Shown in pieces: positions 4,643 through 5,089 of a stretch of DNA of 5,089 nt. Position 1 is the first letter of the stretch; each line of letters opens with the position of its first letter. Position numbers and translations under genes: made by a program. The DNA comes from Clostridia bacterium (lineage in GTDB: Bacteria; Bacillota; Clostridia; Oscillospirales; CAG-272), in contig JAFNZX010000057.1 of assembly GCA_017382615.1 (NCBI GenBank), forward strand, positions 1-5,089. The letters are read 5' to 3'. Below the pieces are notes generated by a model. The model saw only the letters and a list, made by a program, of their open reading frames with translations. It did not search any database and had not been told where the DNA came from.

Positions 4643-4673
4643 AAAAAAAGCGTCGCACCCTGTCGGGAACGAC
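4643..4673 (-). terminator. Minus-strand intrinsic terminator directly upstream of spoIIA
   Basis: On the minus strand GTCG (4673-4670) pairs with CGAC (4655-4652) and CCC (4667-4665) with GGG (4660-4658) around a GACA loop, with a U-G pair and one mismatch between them. GC and seven T (4649-4643) follow. The T-run ends 10 nt before the spoIIA extended -10, so it would stop read-through from upstream into the sporulation operon, or attenuate a longer spoIIA leader. Confidence 0.6.
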
Positions 4674-4708
4674 AAAAAAGTTTCATCATACGGACGAGTC
4701 CCTTTACG

Positions 4709-4861
4709 AAAGTTTTGATCAAACTTTTCCAAAAGTTTGCGCAGGTCGAGGGCGCGAAGCCCTCGTCGCGCCCGCAGGCGCGAAATAATCTGAAACGGCG
4801 TTTTAATTTGCAAAGCAAATATGTTCTTCTTTCTTGCGGCTACATAGCCAAGAAACAGAAC
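4709..4861. repeat. Composite hairpin repeat, probably an interspersed intergenic element
   Basis: Five short perfect palindromes lie in a row: AAAGTTT (4709-4715) with AAACTTT (4721-4727); AAACTTTT (4721-4728) with AAAAGTTT (4731-4738); CGAGGGC (4747-4753) with GCCCTCG (4759-4765); TCGCGCC (4766-4772) with GGCGCGA (4777-4783); and ATTTGC (4806-4811) with GCAAAT (4815-4820). A longer two-part hairpin follows, GTTCT (4823-4827)/AGAAC (4857-4861) around TTTCTTG (4830-4836)/CAAGAAA (4849-4855). The AAAGTTTTGATCAAAC stretch followed by GC-rich hairpins resembles intergenic repeats I recall from Oscillospiraceae genomes; only one copy is visible here. Confidence 0.6.
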
Positions 4862-4868
4862 GGAAAGG

Positions 4869-4877
4869 ATTATATCA
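4869..4877 (-). promoter_or_regulatory. Weak candidate: extended -10 on the minus strand upstream of the repeats
   Basis: The minus strand reads TGATATAAT, a perfect extended -10, but no acceptable -35 lies upstream. A transcript would cross the hairpin cluster and meet the terminator at 4673-4643 before reaching spoIIAA. An AGGATAT stretch just upstream resembles half of a sigma-H site without its partner. Confidence 0.3.
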
Positions 4878-4943
4878 ATGTTTCATATCCTAACCCAGTG
4901 TCATTAAGTTAAGAAAGTGCACCGCAATGGGCAAGCATATGAT

Positions 4944-5021
4944 GCGGGTACGCGCCAAGAAGCCGTCCCCTCGGGGGAAGGAGGGTTCCCATAGCGTACC
5001 CGCTATGGGAGGAAGGGGAAC
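4944..5021. repeat. Second hairpin repeat with two competing folds
   Basis: The strongest stem is TCCCATAGCG (4987-4996) with CGCTATGGGA (5001-5010), 10 bp around a 4-nt loop. It is framed by GTCCCC (4965-4970) with GGGGAAC (5015-5021, one bulged A), and a small CCCC-TC-GGGG hairpin sits at 4967-4976. A different perfect 10-bp inverted repeat, GCGGGTACGC (4944-4953) with GCGTACCCGC (4994-5003), uses the same loop and stem bases, so both cannot form at once. The block around CCCCTCGGGGGAAGG resembles an intergenic repeat I recall from gut Clostridia. Confidence 0.6.
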
Positions 5022-5042
5022 TCGTAAAGAAATTAGAATAGT

Positions 5043-5070
5043 ATTATCTTAGCGGTTTTTGCAAAATCAA
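5043..5070 (-). promoter_or_regulatory. Weak promoter-like site at the window edge
   Basis: The minus strand shows TTGATT (5070-5065), a 16-nt spacer and GATAAT (5048-5043). No gene lies directly downstream, only the hairpin repeats, so it may be chance in A/T-rich DNA. Confidence 0.2.
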
Positions 5071-5089
5071 GACAGTTTCTGCTCGAAAT

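Larger units (their letters stand above)
4675..5089. other. Gene-free region holding two clusters of hairpin repeats
   Basis: About 415 nt between the spoIIA terminator and the window edge contain no credible gene. The small open frames that cross it have no recognisable domain or convincing start and run through palindromes. The region holds one repeat cluster at 4709-4861, a second at 4944-5021, and two weak minus-strand promoter-like sites (4869-4877 and 5043-5070). The gene upstream of spoIIA, if any, lies beyond 5089. Confidence 0.7.

Noticed and set aside
4823..4861. The hairpin GTTCT/TTTCTTG...CAAGAAA/AGAAC as a terminator
   Set aside because: No T-run follows on either strand (CGGAAAGG on the plus strand, ATATTTGC on the minus), so it is listed as part of the repeat instead.
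4567..4912. Small open frames on both strands upstream of spoIIAA (62-83 codons minus, 65 codons plus)
   Set aside because: They run through the terminator and hairpin repeats and have no recognisable domain. Such repeat-derived frames are often mis-annotated as hypothetical proteins.

Overview
The window looks like chromosomal DNA from an endospore-forming member of the Clostridia, probably near the Oscillospiraceae. The family guess is an inference from three things: an intact spoIIA operon, clean sigma-A promoters and AGGAGG ribosome binding sites, and gene-free DNA rich in GC hairpins of the kind I remember as interspersed repeats in that group. No database could be searched, so every assignment rests on reading motifs.

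Layout. (1) Positions 1-1024, minus strand: prmC (release-factor glutamine methyltransferase) followed 27 nt later by the start of ddl (D-Ala-D-Ala ligase), which runs off the window. Both are read from an extended -10 promoter at 1058-1086. (2) Positions 1196-1549, plus strand: a divergent, monocistronic unit for a 72-residue single-pass membrane protein of unknown function, with a textbook terminator. A perfect Spo0A-box heptamer lies just upstream of its -35. (3) Positions 1574-2894, plus strand: a near-perfect consensus promoter carrying two copies of a 13-bp palindromic operator drives a short YhbD-like (DUF4004) HTH protein and a YhbE/YhbF-type bactofilin. The unit ends in an unusually long palindrome of about 124 nt. 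(4) Positions 2959-4592, minus strand and convergent with the bactofilin: spoIIAA-spoIIAB-sigF, which encodes the partner-switching module that releases sigma-F in the forespore after asymmetric division. (5) Positions 4593-5089: no gene. It holds the spoIIA promoter region, a minus-strand terminator abutting it, and two clusters of hairpin-forming repeats.

How the parts fit together. SpoIIAB binds and inhibits sigma-F and phosphorylates SpoIIAA on its conserved serine; dephosphorylated SpoIIAA frees sigma-F. The ATGA overlap between spoIIAA and spoIIAB, and the 12-nt gap before sigF, suggest translational coupling. YhbD and the bactofilin form a co-transcribed pair that looks autoregulated. 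The possible Spo0A box next to the small membrane-protein gene would tie that gene to sporulation, but this is a hypothesis. No CRISPR array, tRNA, rRNA, transposase or phage gene was seen. The most novel-looking items are the operator-controlled YhbD/bactofilin unit, the possible Spo0A-controlled small membrane protein, the sigF start site without a canonical start at SD-optimal spacing, and the structured DNA at 2771-2894 and 4709-5021.
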